Shown here: positions 43,276 to 51,332 of the stretch, one piece after another
Layout: each line of letters opens with the position of its first letter
Position numbering within the stretch: the stretch's first letter is position 1
Assembly: GCA_002328185.1 (NCBI GenBank)
Contig: DCWQ01000061.1
Coordinates: forward strand, 86,560 to 150,559
Length of the DNA: 64,000 bases
DNA from: Dehalococcoidia bacterium UBA2158
GTDB lineage: Bacteria; Chloroflexota; Dehalococcoidia; Lucifugimonadales; UBA3495
Reading direction: 5' to 3'
Translations under genes and position numbers: made by a program
The notes under the pieces: generated by a model
What the model saw: only the letters and a program-made list of their open reading frames with translations
Told to the model about the DNA's origin: nothing
Database searches by the model: none

Positions 43276-43854
43276 TTGCCAACTCTGTTGGGCATCCACG
43301 GCTCGGTGACCTATCCTGGCCGTCTGCACCAGGCACTGACATCAGCCTTAGAGGCCGCCGCGGCCCATGACGCTTCCACCACAACAGAACTGCTCCACTT
43401 AGGAGGCCACCAAATATCCTTCGCCGACGGCCGACCGGCCGAGGACTACGGAGACGACACGCAGAAGGTGTTGGAGCAGGTGACGGCGGCCGACATGTAC
43501 CTAATCGCCACTCCCATCTTCCGGGCATCGTTCACCGGCGCCCTCAAGAACCTGCTGGACCATATCCCGGTCGAGGGGCTCATGGGCAAGGCTGTCGGAC
43601 TCATCGGCATGGGCGCCACCGACCACCACTACCTGACAGTGGACACCCAGTTGCGGCCGGTCCTGGCCTGGTTCGGGGCGCATCTGGTACCCGGCCAGGT
43701 CTATCTTCAATCGACACACTTCGTGGACGGCAAGCTGGCCGACCCCGAGGCCATCGCCGGGCTAGGGACGCTGGGCAGATCGGTGGTAACTCTCCACAAG
43801 TCCCTGGCGGACAACGCGGATACTGCTGGTCCGTCACCGCTGGCCGCGAGGTAA
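43276..43854 (+). CDS. NAD(P)H-dependent FMN reductase
   Basis: 192-residue flavodoxin-fold reductase: LLGIHGSVTYPGRLHQAL (phosphate-binding loop), ADMYLIATPIFRASFTGALKNLLDHIP (typical TPxYxxSxxGxLKNxLD region with Phe for Tyr), and a GKAVGLIGMGATDHH strand. TTG 43276 has AGGAGG at 43263-43268. It lies 278 bases after two luciferase-like monooxygenases and most plausibly supplies them with reduced FMN. The C-terminal ~12 residues are low complexity. Confidence 0.9.
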   Translation: MPTLLGIHGSVTYPGRLHQALTSALEAAAAHDASTTTELLHLGGHQISFADGRPAEDYGDDTQKVLEQVTAADMYLIATPIFRASFTGALKNLLDHIPVEGLMGKAVGLIGMGATDHHYLTVDTQLRPVLAWFGAHLVPGQVYLQSTHFVDGKLADPEAIAGLGTLGRSVVTLHKSLADNADTAGPSPLAAR

Positions 43855-43933
43855 TCTTCTGGAAGCGATAGATACAACGCTGTTTAAGGAAACCGAGGCA
43901 GCGTCGGGAAAACTGGTCCAATATGGAGTTCCC

Positions 43934-44584
43934 GTGACCGCCTACCCCACTGGCTCGGGCGCGATCGTGGTCAACTCGCCGGGTTCCGGAGAGCTTAAGG
44001 ACGGCAGGGAGAACCGCTGGAAGAACCTGGGCCAGCACCTGCAAAAGCGGGATCTGGCCACCCTGGTCACCTACAACGCCCCCCGGCCCGACTTCCAGGT
44101 CCAGTTGGAATGGGAGCCCTACTCATACAGGGGCGCCAGTTGGAACAAACTGCTCATCGAGAGTCTGTGCCACACCATCGACTGGGCACTGGCAAATTCG
44201 ATGCAACTTTGCGGGAATGAAACTCCGGTCATTTACCTGGCGGGGTTCTCATCCGGCGGCTCGGCCGTGGGGGCCGTGTCCCACCGCTATCCCAGTGTCA
44301 AGCGGATACTGCTGCTCTCCACTTACGACAGCGTCGGAGACCCGTTCTACGAGGGAGTGACCGCTTTCACTGGAGACATCTACCTGGTCTACGGTGACCA
44401 AGATGAGATGGCCGGCTACCTAGCCCGCATTCTGCGGACTGGGAAGTTCGCCGCCAATTCGTTCCTAGTTAGGGAGGCCCCTGAGTGCGGCCACCGCTTC
44501 GACGGCGAAGCCAACACCAAACTGCTCACACAGGCCTTTCACTGGGCCTTCGAAGGCGACAACAGCCAACCAATCGATTCGTAA
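43934..44584 (+). CDS. alpha/beta-hydrolase-like protein
   Basis: At least 216 residues from GTG 43934; the frame remains open and coding-like upstream to about 43858 (VQYGVPVTAYPTGSGAIVV) so the true start may be a non-standard upstream codon. The nucleophile elbow is LAGFSSGGSAVGA, a later DQDEM segment fits the acid position and APECGHRFDG the histidine. Likely esterase or lactonase. It follows the FMN reductase by 79 bases and precedes a beta-sandwich protein by 11 bases, suggesting one operon. Confidence 0.75.
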   Translation: MTAYPTGSGAIVVNSPGSGELKDGRENRWKNLGQHLQKRDLATLVTYNAPRPDFQVQLEWEPYSYRGASWNKLLIESLCHTIDWALANSMQLCGNETPVIYLAGFSSGGSAVGAVSHRYPSVKRILLLSTYDSVGDPFYEGVTAFTGDIYLVYGDQDEMAGYLARILRTGKFAANSFLVREAPECGHRFDGEANTKLLTQAFHWAFEGDNSQPIDS

Positions 44585-44595
44585 GGAAGTAAAAC

Positions 44596-45135
44596 ATGCC
44601 AAGGGAAACCATTTATCTGGGGAACAAATCCGGCCAGGAACTGGTCAAAGGGACTTGGAAGTACGCCCGGGGTTACGTGCCCGGCCTGCCCAACGAGGGA
44701 TTGGTGGAGCAGATCGAGGGCAGCCCGGCCCGGCTGGCTGATTACGATGATTCGAGCTGGGCTGTCTGCGGCAACCTAACCGAGCGGAATTCCCACGGGT
44801 TCAGCTTCATGTGGTACCGGATCAAGATCACCCTGCCGGAAGAGATCAACGGCCATCCCGTAAAGGGGACGCGGGTTCAGTTCGAGACCTGCATCGACGA
44901 CTACGGCGAGATCTGGATCGACGGCGAATGCAACCGTGACCGTGGGGCCATCCAGGGTTTTAACGTGGTCCAGCGAGTGGTGCTCAGCGAAACCCCTAAT
45001 CCCGGCGACCAGCACACCATCGCCCTACTAGCCGCCAACGGCCCCCTGGCCGCCCCCGGCGGCACCGTCTTCTGCCGTTACGCCAACCTCGGGTTTGAGT
45101 GGACGGGCACGGAGAGCAGGCCAGACGGCCCTTAA
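44596..45135 (+). CDS. galactose-binding-like beta-sandwich protein
   Basis: 179-residue protein, predicted mostly beta. WYRIKITLPEEINGHPVKGT, RVQFETCIDDYGEIWIDGE and the later EWTG resemble the jelly-roll domain found in beta-galactosidase-like and some SMP-30-associated proteins. No signal peptide. Shine-Dalgarno GGAAG precedes ATG 44596. It is followed by a beta-propeller fragment in another frame; the two may be pieces of one once larger gene. Function is not assigned. Confidence 0.6.
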   Translation: MPRETIYLGNKSGQELVKGTWKYARGYVPGLPNEGLVEQIEGSPARLADYDDSSWAVCGNLTERNSHGFSFMWYRIKITLPEEINGHPVKGTRVQFETCIDDYGEIWIDGECNRDRGAIQGFNVVQRVVLSETPNPGDQHTIALLAANGPLAAPGGTVFCRYANLGFEWTGTESRPDGP

Positions 45136-45139
45136 AGCT

Positions 45140-45487
45140 AGTGACTTCAAGCCCTCAATCGCCGACTCCATATTTTCATCTCCCGCCATCTTGGGCACAA
45201 CGGTCTGCGTTGGGAGTCATGATGGAAATCTCTACGCGGTCGACTCCAACACCGGGCAGGAATTGTCGCGGTTCGCCACTAGAGGCGAGATAAAATCTTC
45301 CCCAACCATTGCCGGTGAGACCGTGGTTATCGGCAGTTTTGATCGCGGCGTCTACGGTCTGAACGTGAACGCCGGGCTGGAACAGTGGCAGTTTCGGACC
45401 CGGAACGACGTGTTTTCGTCCCCAATCATCGCCGACGGCGTGGTCTATATCGGCAGCGACGACGGCCACGTTTACGCCCTGAAGTAA
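45140..45487 (+). pseudogene. PQQ-type beta-propeller fragment
   Basis: About 115 codons holding three PQQ-like blades (VCVGSHDGNLYAVDSNTGQE, VVIGSFDRGVYGLNVNAG, VVYIGSDDGHVYALK). Complete propellers have seven or eight blades; here no membrane or signal region is present and there is no good start codon (only TTG 45095 inside the preceding gene). I read it as a fragment of a larger quinoprotein-like or BamB-like propeller, though a short three-blade protein is conceivable. Confidence 0.55.
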
Positions 45488-45548
45488 GGCCCCAGCGCAA
45501 CCCTTATACTAGGGGGCGATTCATACAGACCAGATGGGGGATTATCAC

Positions 45549-46301
45549 ATGCGGCTCGAGAATAAAGTAGCTTTGATCAGCGGCGGGGCCAGGGGCATCG
45601 GCGCCGCCACCGCCAAGATGTTCGCCCAGGAAGGCGCCAAACTTGTCATCGGCGACGTTCTTGAGGAAGAAGGCCGCCAGATAGCGAAAGAGATCGCCGA
45701 CGGCGGCGGAGAATGTTTATTCGTCAAGTTGGACGTCACCAGCGAAGCTGACTGGGAGCAGGCCGCCGGTGAGGTTGTGTCACGGTTCGGCAGGCTCGAC
45801 ATCCTCGTGAACAACGCCGGCATCTCCGCCCGCGGCAACGTCGAGGAGACCAGCGAAGCCGAGTGGACCCGGACTATGGACATCAACGTCAAAGGGGTGT
45901 TCTTGGGCAGCAAGCAGGCCATTTCCATCATGCGCACCGGGGGCGGCGGCTCCATCATCAACATATCTTCCGGGGCGGGCATCGCCCCCCAACCCGGCAC
46001 CTCGGGTGCCTATGCCGCCAGCAAAGGCGCAGTGCGGATTTTCAGTAAGTCTACGGCCATTCAGTACGCCGTAGAAAACATCCGCTGCAATTCTGTTCAC
46101 CCCGGCCCCATCGAGACCGACATGCTCCGGGCGACCAGGCCCGACGAGAACAATCTTCAAACGATGATGGGACGCGTTCCTCTGGGCCGGTTCGGACGGG
46201 CCGAAGAGATCGCCTATGGAGTGCTGTATCTGGCCTCCGACGAGTCATCGTTCGTCACCGGCTCGGAACTGGTCATCGACGGCGGCCGGACGGCCCAATA
46301 A
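45549..46301 (+). CDS. SDR family oxidoreductase (paralogue of 22966-23715)
   Basis: 250-residue short-chain dehydrogenase: MRLENKVALISGGARGIG, DILVNNAGISARGNVEETSE, INISSGAG and YAASKGAVR (Tyr/Lys), ending GSELVIDGGRTAQ. Acidic IGDVLEEEG after strand 2 predicts NAD(H). ATG 45549 (GGGGGA upstream) is chosen over in-frame ATG 45534. It is nearly the same protein as the 22966 SDR; both end with the same GSELVIDGGRTA. Likely oxidises a secondary alcohol. Confidence 0.92.
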   Translation: MRLENKVALISGGARGIGAATAKMFAQEGAKLVIGDVLEEEGRQIAKEIADGGGECLFVKLDVTSEADWEQAAGEVVSRFGRLDILVNNAGISARGNVEETSEAEWTRTMDINVKGVFLGSKQAISIMRTGGGGSIINISSGAGIAPQPGTSGAYAASKGAVRIFSKSTAIQYAVENIRCNSVHPGPIETDMLRATRPDENNLQTMMGRVPLGRFGRAEEIAYGVLYLASDESSFVTGSELVIDGGRTAQ

Positions 46302-46340
46302 CCGAAGACCTAATCCCCCACCTGCTGTCCGAAAGCGCAG

Positions 46341-46370
46341 TTGACCTGTGGCCGAACGGAACCCTATAAT
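46341..46370 (+). promoter_or_regulatory. sigma70-like promoter of the Rieske oxygenase gene
   Basis: TTGACC (46341-46346), an 18-base spacer and a perfect TATAAT (46365-46370) lie 140 bases upstream of the preferred start codon. One of the best promoter matches in the window. Confidence 0.7.
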
Positions 46371-46510
46371 CCCGGCACTTAATATCCACTGAACCGATAC
46401 TCTGTATGGGCAATTCAGATATGCAGGCGTCCAGTGGGTATTCACATATTCGGCCTCTCAGCCGATTTATGGACCAGCCCAATAACCCGGCCTTAAAAAG
46501 GGGGATGCGC

Positions 46511-47803
46511 ATGTCCACTCGAGCACCGTTTCTATCTACCCGATACGGGGGTTACTACCACCGAGACGTACCTAAAGAAGACGCCGAACTGACCCGCATA
46601 GGCCCGGGGACTCCTTGCGGGGAGTACCTGCGCCGCTTCTGGCAGCCGGTGTGCTTCTCGGACGATCTCAAGGACCTGCCGGTTGCTCTCAAGATCCTTG
46701 GCGAAGAGCTGGTGGCTTTCCGGGACTTCAGCGGCCGCGTCGGCGTGGTGGAAGCCCATTGCCCCCACCGGGGGACCTCTCTGGAGTTTGGCCTGGTGTC
46801 CGAGAAGGGCATCCGGTGCTGCTACCACGGCTGGCTGTTCGATGTTGACGGGGCCATCTTGGAAATGCCCGGAGAACCGGAAGACAGCACCTACAAAGAC
46901 CGGCTCTGCCATGGCGCATATCCCATCCATGAGTACAACGACACCATCTTCGCCTACATGGGACCGCCCGACCAGATGCCTCCGTTCCCGCTGATGGACA
47001 CCTATGAGCGGGAAGGTTACCGGCTCATGCCCGGCAAGAAGTACGAATACCCCTGTAACTGGCTGCAGATCCTGGAGAACGCCATGGACCCTGTCCATAC
47101 GTCGTTCCTCCACACCATCGTCTCCGGTTCCCAGTTTACCGACGAGTTCGGCGTGATACCCGAGCTGGATTTCATCGAGACCCCGGCCGGCATAATCTAC
47201 ATCGCCACCCGCCGCATGGGCGATAACATCTGGGTGCGAATGGTGGAGAACGTCATGCCAAACCTTCAACAGGTGGCGCCCATCTGGGAGAATGGTCAGA
47301 ACCCCCATGGCTTTGACGGCCCGATGATGAGCCGCTGGATCGTCCCCCAGGACGACACCAACACCATGCTCCTGGAGTTCCGCCACATCAGCACCGGGGA
47401 CGAGAGCACTCCCGCGTGGTGGGCTGACCGGGATGTGATGCTGCCCGCCCAGCTACCCATCACCGAGAACCTGGAAGACCAGCAGCGCCAGCCATCGGAC
47501 TACGAGGCCCAGGTCACCCAGAGGCCCATCGCAGTCCACGACCTGGAGCACTTGGCGGCCAGCGACCGGGGAATAACCATGTTCCGCAAGTTAGTCAAGA
47601 ACGGCATCCAAGCGGTGCAGGAAGGCCGCGACCCAGACGTTCTGTCCCGCGAGGACAAGCCGACCCCGACCTACTGCAACGACACCGTTGTGTACTCGCC
47701 TGCGGTGGGAAATGCCGAGGAAGACATAAAGTCGATGCGGGAGATAGGCCGGCAACTGGCCGAGGGTTACATCAAGAACCCGCCGCTATCTCCGAAGAGC
47801 TAG
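46511..47803 (+). CDS. Rieske 2Fe-2S aromatic ring-hydroxylating oxygenase
   Basis: 430-residue oxygenase alpha subunit. The Rieske centre is AHCPHRGTSLEF, then RCCYHGW (CxH-x16/17-CxxH). The catalytic domain has NAMDPVHTSFLH with the mononuclear-iron histidines. ATG 46511 has AAGGGGG upstream; ATG 46406 is in frame but gives an unneeded extension. Similar to phthalate/vanillate-type demethylases or phenoxybenzoate oxygenases. No beta subunit is next to it; a ferredoxin or reductase must come from elsewhere (for example 8767). Confidence 0.93.
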   Translation: MSTRAPFLSTRYGGYYHRDVPKEDAELTRIGPGTPCGEYLRRFWQPVCFSDDLKDLPVALKILGEELVAFRDFSGRVGVVEAHCPHRGTSLEFGLVSEKGIRCCYHGWLFDVDGAILEMPGEPEDSTYKDRLCHGAYPIHEYNDTIFAYMGPPDQMPPFPLMDTYEREGYRLMPGKKYEYPCNWLQILENAMDPVHTSFLHTIVSGSQFTDEFGVIPELDFIETPAGIIYIATRRMGDNIWVRMVENVMPNLQQVAPIWENGQNPHGFDGPMMSRWIVPQDDTNTMLLEFRHISTGDESTPAWWADRDVMLPAQLPITENLEDQQRQPSDYEAQVTQRPIAVHDLEHLAASDRGITMFRKLVKNGIQAVQEGRDPDVLSREDKPTPTYCNDTVVYSPAVGNAEEDIKSMREIGRQLAEGYIKNPPLSPKS

Positions 47804-48127
47804 GGAGATCGGTGGCGGATTGATTTGCGTGGGCTGGAGTCCGGCCACGAATCAATCCTCAGGCAAATTGGGCGGGTTAGAAACCCTCCCCTACGGCCAA
47901 GCGCCACGGGGCGGTGATTCCCACACATGAAGCGTTCTCAGGGCAGAGCTTGGCGGGTTGAAAACCCGCGCCTAAGGCCATAGACCATGGCGGAGTGTGC
48001 CCACACCTTCATTCCGGCCTTCGTCGGAATCCATGCAAACCATCTCTGGCGGGTGTTAGTTGGCTTGTTAAGAGCCATCGCCCTCACCTTAACCCTCTCC
48101 CATGCCTGAGAGAGGGGATGTTGTCCC
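47804..48127. repeat. intergenic repeats after the Rieske gene
   Basis: No gene is seen in this gap. Two similar segments, GGCGGGTTAGAAACCCTCCCC (47871-47891 region) and GGCGGGTTGAAAACCCGCGCC (about 47951-47971), form direct repeats that are themselves palindromic. A CATTCCGGCCTTCG-type palindrome (48009-48034) and a family B segment (48069-48127) follow. Confidence 0.6.
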
Positions 48128-48134
48128 CTCCATC

Positions 48135-48178
48135 AAAAGAAACAATCCAGGAAAGATTTGTGGATTGTTTCTTTTTTT
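48135..48178. terminator. strong bidirectional terminator
   Basis: AAAAGAAACAATCC (48135-48148) and GGATTGTTTCTTTT (48162-48175) are perfect complements with a 13-base loop; seven Ts follow on the plus strand and a T-rich run on the minus strand. It sits between the convergent Rieske and hydrolase genes. Confidence 0.85.
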
Positions 48179-48200
48179 GCGGGCTTTCGCGGCCAAGTTC

Positions 48201-49001
48201 CTAGCCCAGAAACTTCGAAACAACCGCCGCGAACTCTAACGGCTTCTCCATTTCTGGCATGTGGCCGCAGCCGTCAAATATGTGGGACTTGGCGCCTTTG
48301 ATCGCGCTCTCGAAGAGCTGGCAGGTGTTGGCCGGGATTATCCGGTCTTCCCGCCCCCAGACCAGCAGGGTCTCAGTATCAACTCCGCCTAGCAGCGGGG
48401 CTAAGGTATGGCTCTTCATGTAGGGCTTCCAGAGTATCCGGGCCGCCATCTCCCGGTTGATCTCGACCTGCTCAGCTTCCTCGGGCTCCCATTCCTTCCC
48501 ATAATACTGGGCGTACTCAGGCGCCTGGGTCTGGTCGTGGAACGCCTGCTCGAAGGCCTCCTTGCCCGAGTTCACAAAGTAGTCCCAGGTCTCCCCCTCG
48601 GGCGGCTTCAGACCGCCCGGGCTGACCAGTACCATCTTCTTGAAGATCGAGGAGTTCATCGTGGCGATCTCGGCGGCGATCCAGCCGCCCATGGAGAACC
48701 CAATCACATTCAATGGCTGAGGCAGCCCCATGTCCCGGACGAACCAGGTCACCCAGGCCGCCATGTCCCGCACGTTTGTTATCCAGTCGGGACGGGACGA
48801 CAGCCCGAACCCGGGCAGAGACGGCACGTACACAGTGAAGTTGCTGGCCAGCTCTTGGTGGGCGTTGAGCCAACTGGGGACACCCAACTCACTGGGAATC
48901 ACCAGCAACGGCTCCCCCTGTCCGCCTTTCCGCAGTTGGACCTGTACGCCCGCAGTCTGGACTATCTCCTCCGTAAACGTTGCCTTCGCAGTGGTGGTCA
49001 T
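48201..49001 (-). CDS. alpha/beta hydrolase
   Basis: 266-residue alpha/beta hydrolase. Nucleophile elbow VIGFSMGGWIAAEIA, acid region VWGREDRIIPAN, catalytic histidine in IFDGCGHMPEMEKP. An LPGFGLSSRPDW turn is typical of the epoxide hydrolase/haloalkane dehalogenase-like group, though the halide residues are not identified. It follows the LLM oxygenase at 49063 on the same strand. Its paralogue at 50505 has the same elbow motif and the same type of partner. Confidence 0.9.
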   Translation of the reverse strand: MTTTAKATFTEEIVQTAGVQVQLRKGGQGEPLLVIPSELGVPSWLNAHQELASNFTVYVPSLPGFGLSSRPDWITNVRDMAAWVTWFVRDMGLPQPLNVIGFSMGGWIAAEIATMNSSIFKKMVLVSPGGLKPPEGETWDYFVNSGKEAFEQAFHDQTQAPEYAQYYGKEWEPEEAEQVEINREMAARILWKPYMKSHTLAPLLGGVDTETLLVWGREDRIIPANTCQLFESAIKGAKSHIFDGCGHMPEMEKPLEFAAVVSKFLG

Positions 49002-49062
49002 CGTACCTACCCCTTAAATCCCTCAAATGTTTGAAGTTGATGGTTGAGAAGCTAGGCTGCGG

Positions 49063-50322
49063 TTATGCCACGCCGGCAGTCATGTGCTCGCCGGTGGTCG
49101 GGCTAACCTCGAAGGGACTGAACAGCTCCAGCTCTTTGCCCATCTCCCGCACGGCGGGCAGGACCTCCTCGCCCATGAGCTTCAGGCTACGCATCTGGTC
49201 TCCGTGGTCCATGGCGCCGTCGCCGTCCCATAAGACCAAGCTGCCGGGCCGCAATTCCTCCAAAACATGGCGAATCTTGGGCAGCACGCTCTCGGGAGTG
49301 CCGGCGATGATGCTGAGGTTCTCCACCTGTTGCTCGTAAGGGGCGAAAATGGTCGCACCACGGCTGTCTGGGCCCGAAGCTGCGGCGGCGCCCAAGATTT
49401 CTATCCTCTTTTTTACGGCGTCTCTGGAAGAGAGGCCTGGAGGGGATTGTAACCAGGGAACAACCCGGCCCTCGGCGGCGGGGTTGCCAGCAATCTCCGG
49501 GTTGGCCACGCCGGTGAGATATTTGCGGGCCACTTCTTCGGCCTTCTCCTCGGTTTCCTCCACGTGCACCTTCACCATGTAGCCGATGTTCTGAGAGCCG
49601 GCCTCGTAGCCGAACTCGGTGGCGGTGTCGCGATAGAGTTGGTACATCTCTTTGGTGGGTTCGATCTTGGTGGCCAGCATCAGGTAGGGGTAGCGGTGCT
49701 CGGCGGCCCACTTGGTGGTCGATGGGCTGATCACGCCGGGGATCCAGATGGACGGGTGCGGCTTTTGGTAGGGCATGGACCAGGGGTTCACGTACCGGTA
49801 CTCGTAGTGGCGGCCTTCCCAGCGCCAAGGGCCGGGGGTGGTCCACGCCTTGATGATGAAGTCGTGGGCTTCTTGGAACCGCTCCCAGTTGTAGGGAGGC
49901 GGGGCGTTGTGGGAGATGCTCTCGGTCCCGCCGCCGCGGACGAACCCAGAAACCAGCCGGCCCCTGGAGATCATGTCAATCATCGACAGGGTCTCGGCCA
50001 GCCAGAGGGGGTCCTCCCAGATGGGCAAGATGTTGCCCAGGATGATGATCTTGGCCTTGGACGTCTGGCGGGCCAGGATACCGGCCTCGACGTTGGTGAC
50101 ACCCTGCATACAGAAAGGAGTGCTGTGGTGCTCATTCAGCATCAGGCCGTCGAACCCCACTTCCTCGGCGTACAACTTCTCGTCGATATAGCGGTTGTAG
50201 AGATCGGCACCAACCATGGGGTCATACAACTCGTTGCTGATGTCCAGGGTGGTGTTCCGGGCTCCCATGAGGTTGGTCTTCTGGTCCTGCCAAGGCTGTT
50301 CGGTAAAGTGTCCTATGAACAT
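49063..50322 (-). CDS. LLM class flavin-dependent oxidoreductase
   Basis: 419-residue luciferase-like monooxygenase. Motifs: GFDGLMLNEHHSTPFCMQG, ILARQTSKAKIIILGNILP, ISRGRLVSGFVRGGGTE (flavin/substrate region), and AAEHRYPYLMLATKIEPT. It is upstream of an alpha/beta hydrolase on the minus strand. The parallel plus-strand pair at 50505-52574 encodes homologues of both proteins. A related pair of this kind would allow oxygen insertion followed by ester or lactone hydrolysis. Confidence 0.92.
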   Translation of the reverse strand: MFIGHFTEQPWQDQKTNLMGARNTTLDISNELYDPMVGADLYNRYIDEKLYAEEVGFDGLMLNEHHSTPFCMQGVTNVEAGILARQTSKAKIIILGNILPIWEDPLWLAETLSMIDMISRGRLVSGFVRGGGTESISHNAPPPYNWERFQEAHDFIIKAWTTPGPWRWEGRHYEYRYVNPWSMPYQKPHPSIWIPGVISPSTTKWAAEHRYPYLMLATKIEPTKEMYQLYRDTATEFGYEAGSQNIGYMVKVHVEETEEKAEEVARKYLTGVANPEIAGNPAAEGRVVPWLQSPPGLSSRDAVKKRIEILGAAAASGPDSRGATIFAPYEQQVENLSIIAGTPESVLPKIRHVLEELRPGSLVLWDGDGAMDHGDQMRSLKLMGEEVLPAVREMGKELELFSPFEVSPTTGEHMTAGVA

Positions 50323-50504
50323 TTAGCGCATCTCCCTGCCCATTTTTGCCTACGCTATGACCAGAGCCGTTCTGAAGCTAGGGTCCATCGGACTATAGAA
50401 TTGGGGCCAAAAGTCATTTCCCAAGTTTGCCTGGCCTGGGTTCCCGAAGTACAATCTCACGGACTCCTGCTTGGTGCGGACGGACCTATTGCGAAGGGAA
50501 AGGC

Positions 50505-51284
50505 ATGGCTAGCGAAACAACAACAGTGGTCTCACTCCACGGGGTGGACGTTCCCATAGTCCGCAGGGGCTCCGGCCCCCCGGTCTTGGTCCTCCACGGT
50601 GGCGATGGGCCGGTGGACCACCTGCCTTTTGCCGAGGCTATCTCAGGCAGCTACGAGTTGCTGTACCCCACTCATCCAGGGTTCGACGGCACCCCCATCC
50701 CTGAGCATTTTGACAACCTGCAGGACTTGATCTTCCTTTATCTGGACCTGATCGATTCCCTGGACCTTCAAGACGCCATATTGCTGGGGTTCTCCATGGG
50801 CGGATGGCTGGCCGCCGAGTTGGCGGTGATGAGTACCGGCCGCTTCTCCAAGTTGGTGCTGGTGGACTCGGTGGGCATCAAGCCCGGCGGCCCCTTCGAC
50901 CGGGACATCGCAGACGTGTTTGCCAGTTCCGCCGCCGAAATCCTGAAGGCCACGTGGCATGACCGTTCATTGGCTCACAGCATCTCCGACATGACCGATG
51001 CTGAACTTCAGACCTTTGCATCCAATCGGATCGCCCACGGCCTCTATACCTGGGAGCCGTACATGCACAATCCCAAGCTCCGCTACCGTCTGCACCGTAT
51101 CGACATCCCCACCCTGCTGGTCTGGGGCGAGAATGACGGCATCGTTACGCCCGACTACGGCGCGGCCCTTCGCGACCTGATTCCCGGCGCGAGTTTGTCT
51201 GTGATTCCTAAGGCGGGACATCACCCGCACATCGAGCAGCCCAACGAATTCGCGGCCCGGTTCCTGGAGTTCGCCTCGGGCTAA
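50505..51284 (+). CDS. alpha/beta hydrolase (paralogue of 48201)
   Basis: 259-residue alpha/beta hydrolase: LVLHGGDGPVDHLP oxyanion loop, ILLGFSMGGWLAAELAVM elbow, VWGENDGIVTPD acid and AGHHPHIEQP histidine. ATG 50505 has AAGGGAAAGG upstream; the in-frame start at 50427 is rejected. It resembles the 48201 hydrolase through the elbow region. The 183-base gap to the divergent LLM gene holds the shared regulatory region. The LLM gene downstream starts 48 bases after its stop. Confidence 0.9.
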   Translation: MASETTTVVSLHGVDVPIVRRGSGPPVLVLHGGDGPVDHLPFAEAISGSYELLYPTHPGFDGTPIPEHFDNLQDLIFLYLDLIDSLDLQDAILLGFSMGGWLAAELAVMSTGRFSKLVLVDSVGIKPGGPFDRDIADVFASSAAEILKATWHDRSLAHSISDMTDAELQTFASNRIAHGLYTWEPYMHNPKLRYRLHRIDIPTLLVWGENDGIVTPDYGAALRDLIPGASLSVIPKAGHHPHIEQPNEFAARFLEFASG

Positions 51285-51332
51285 TCGTCCCGAATTAATC
51301 CCGCACGGCGGGCAAAATCGACCCTGAAGTAG

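Noticed and set aside
47866..47990. CRISPR-like pair of repeats
   Set aside because: Only two copies with unequal, unspaced context and palindromic arms; extragenic palindromes fit better.
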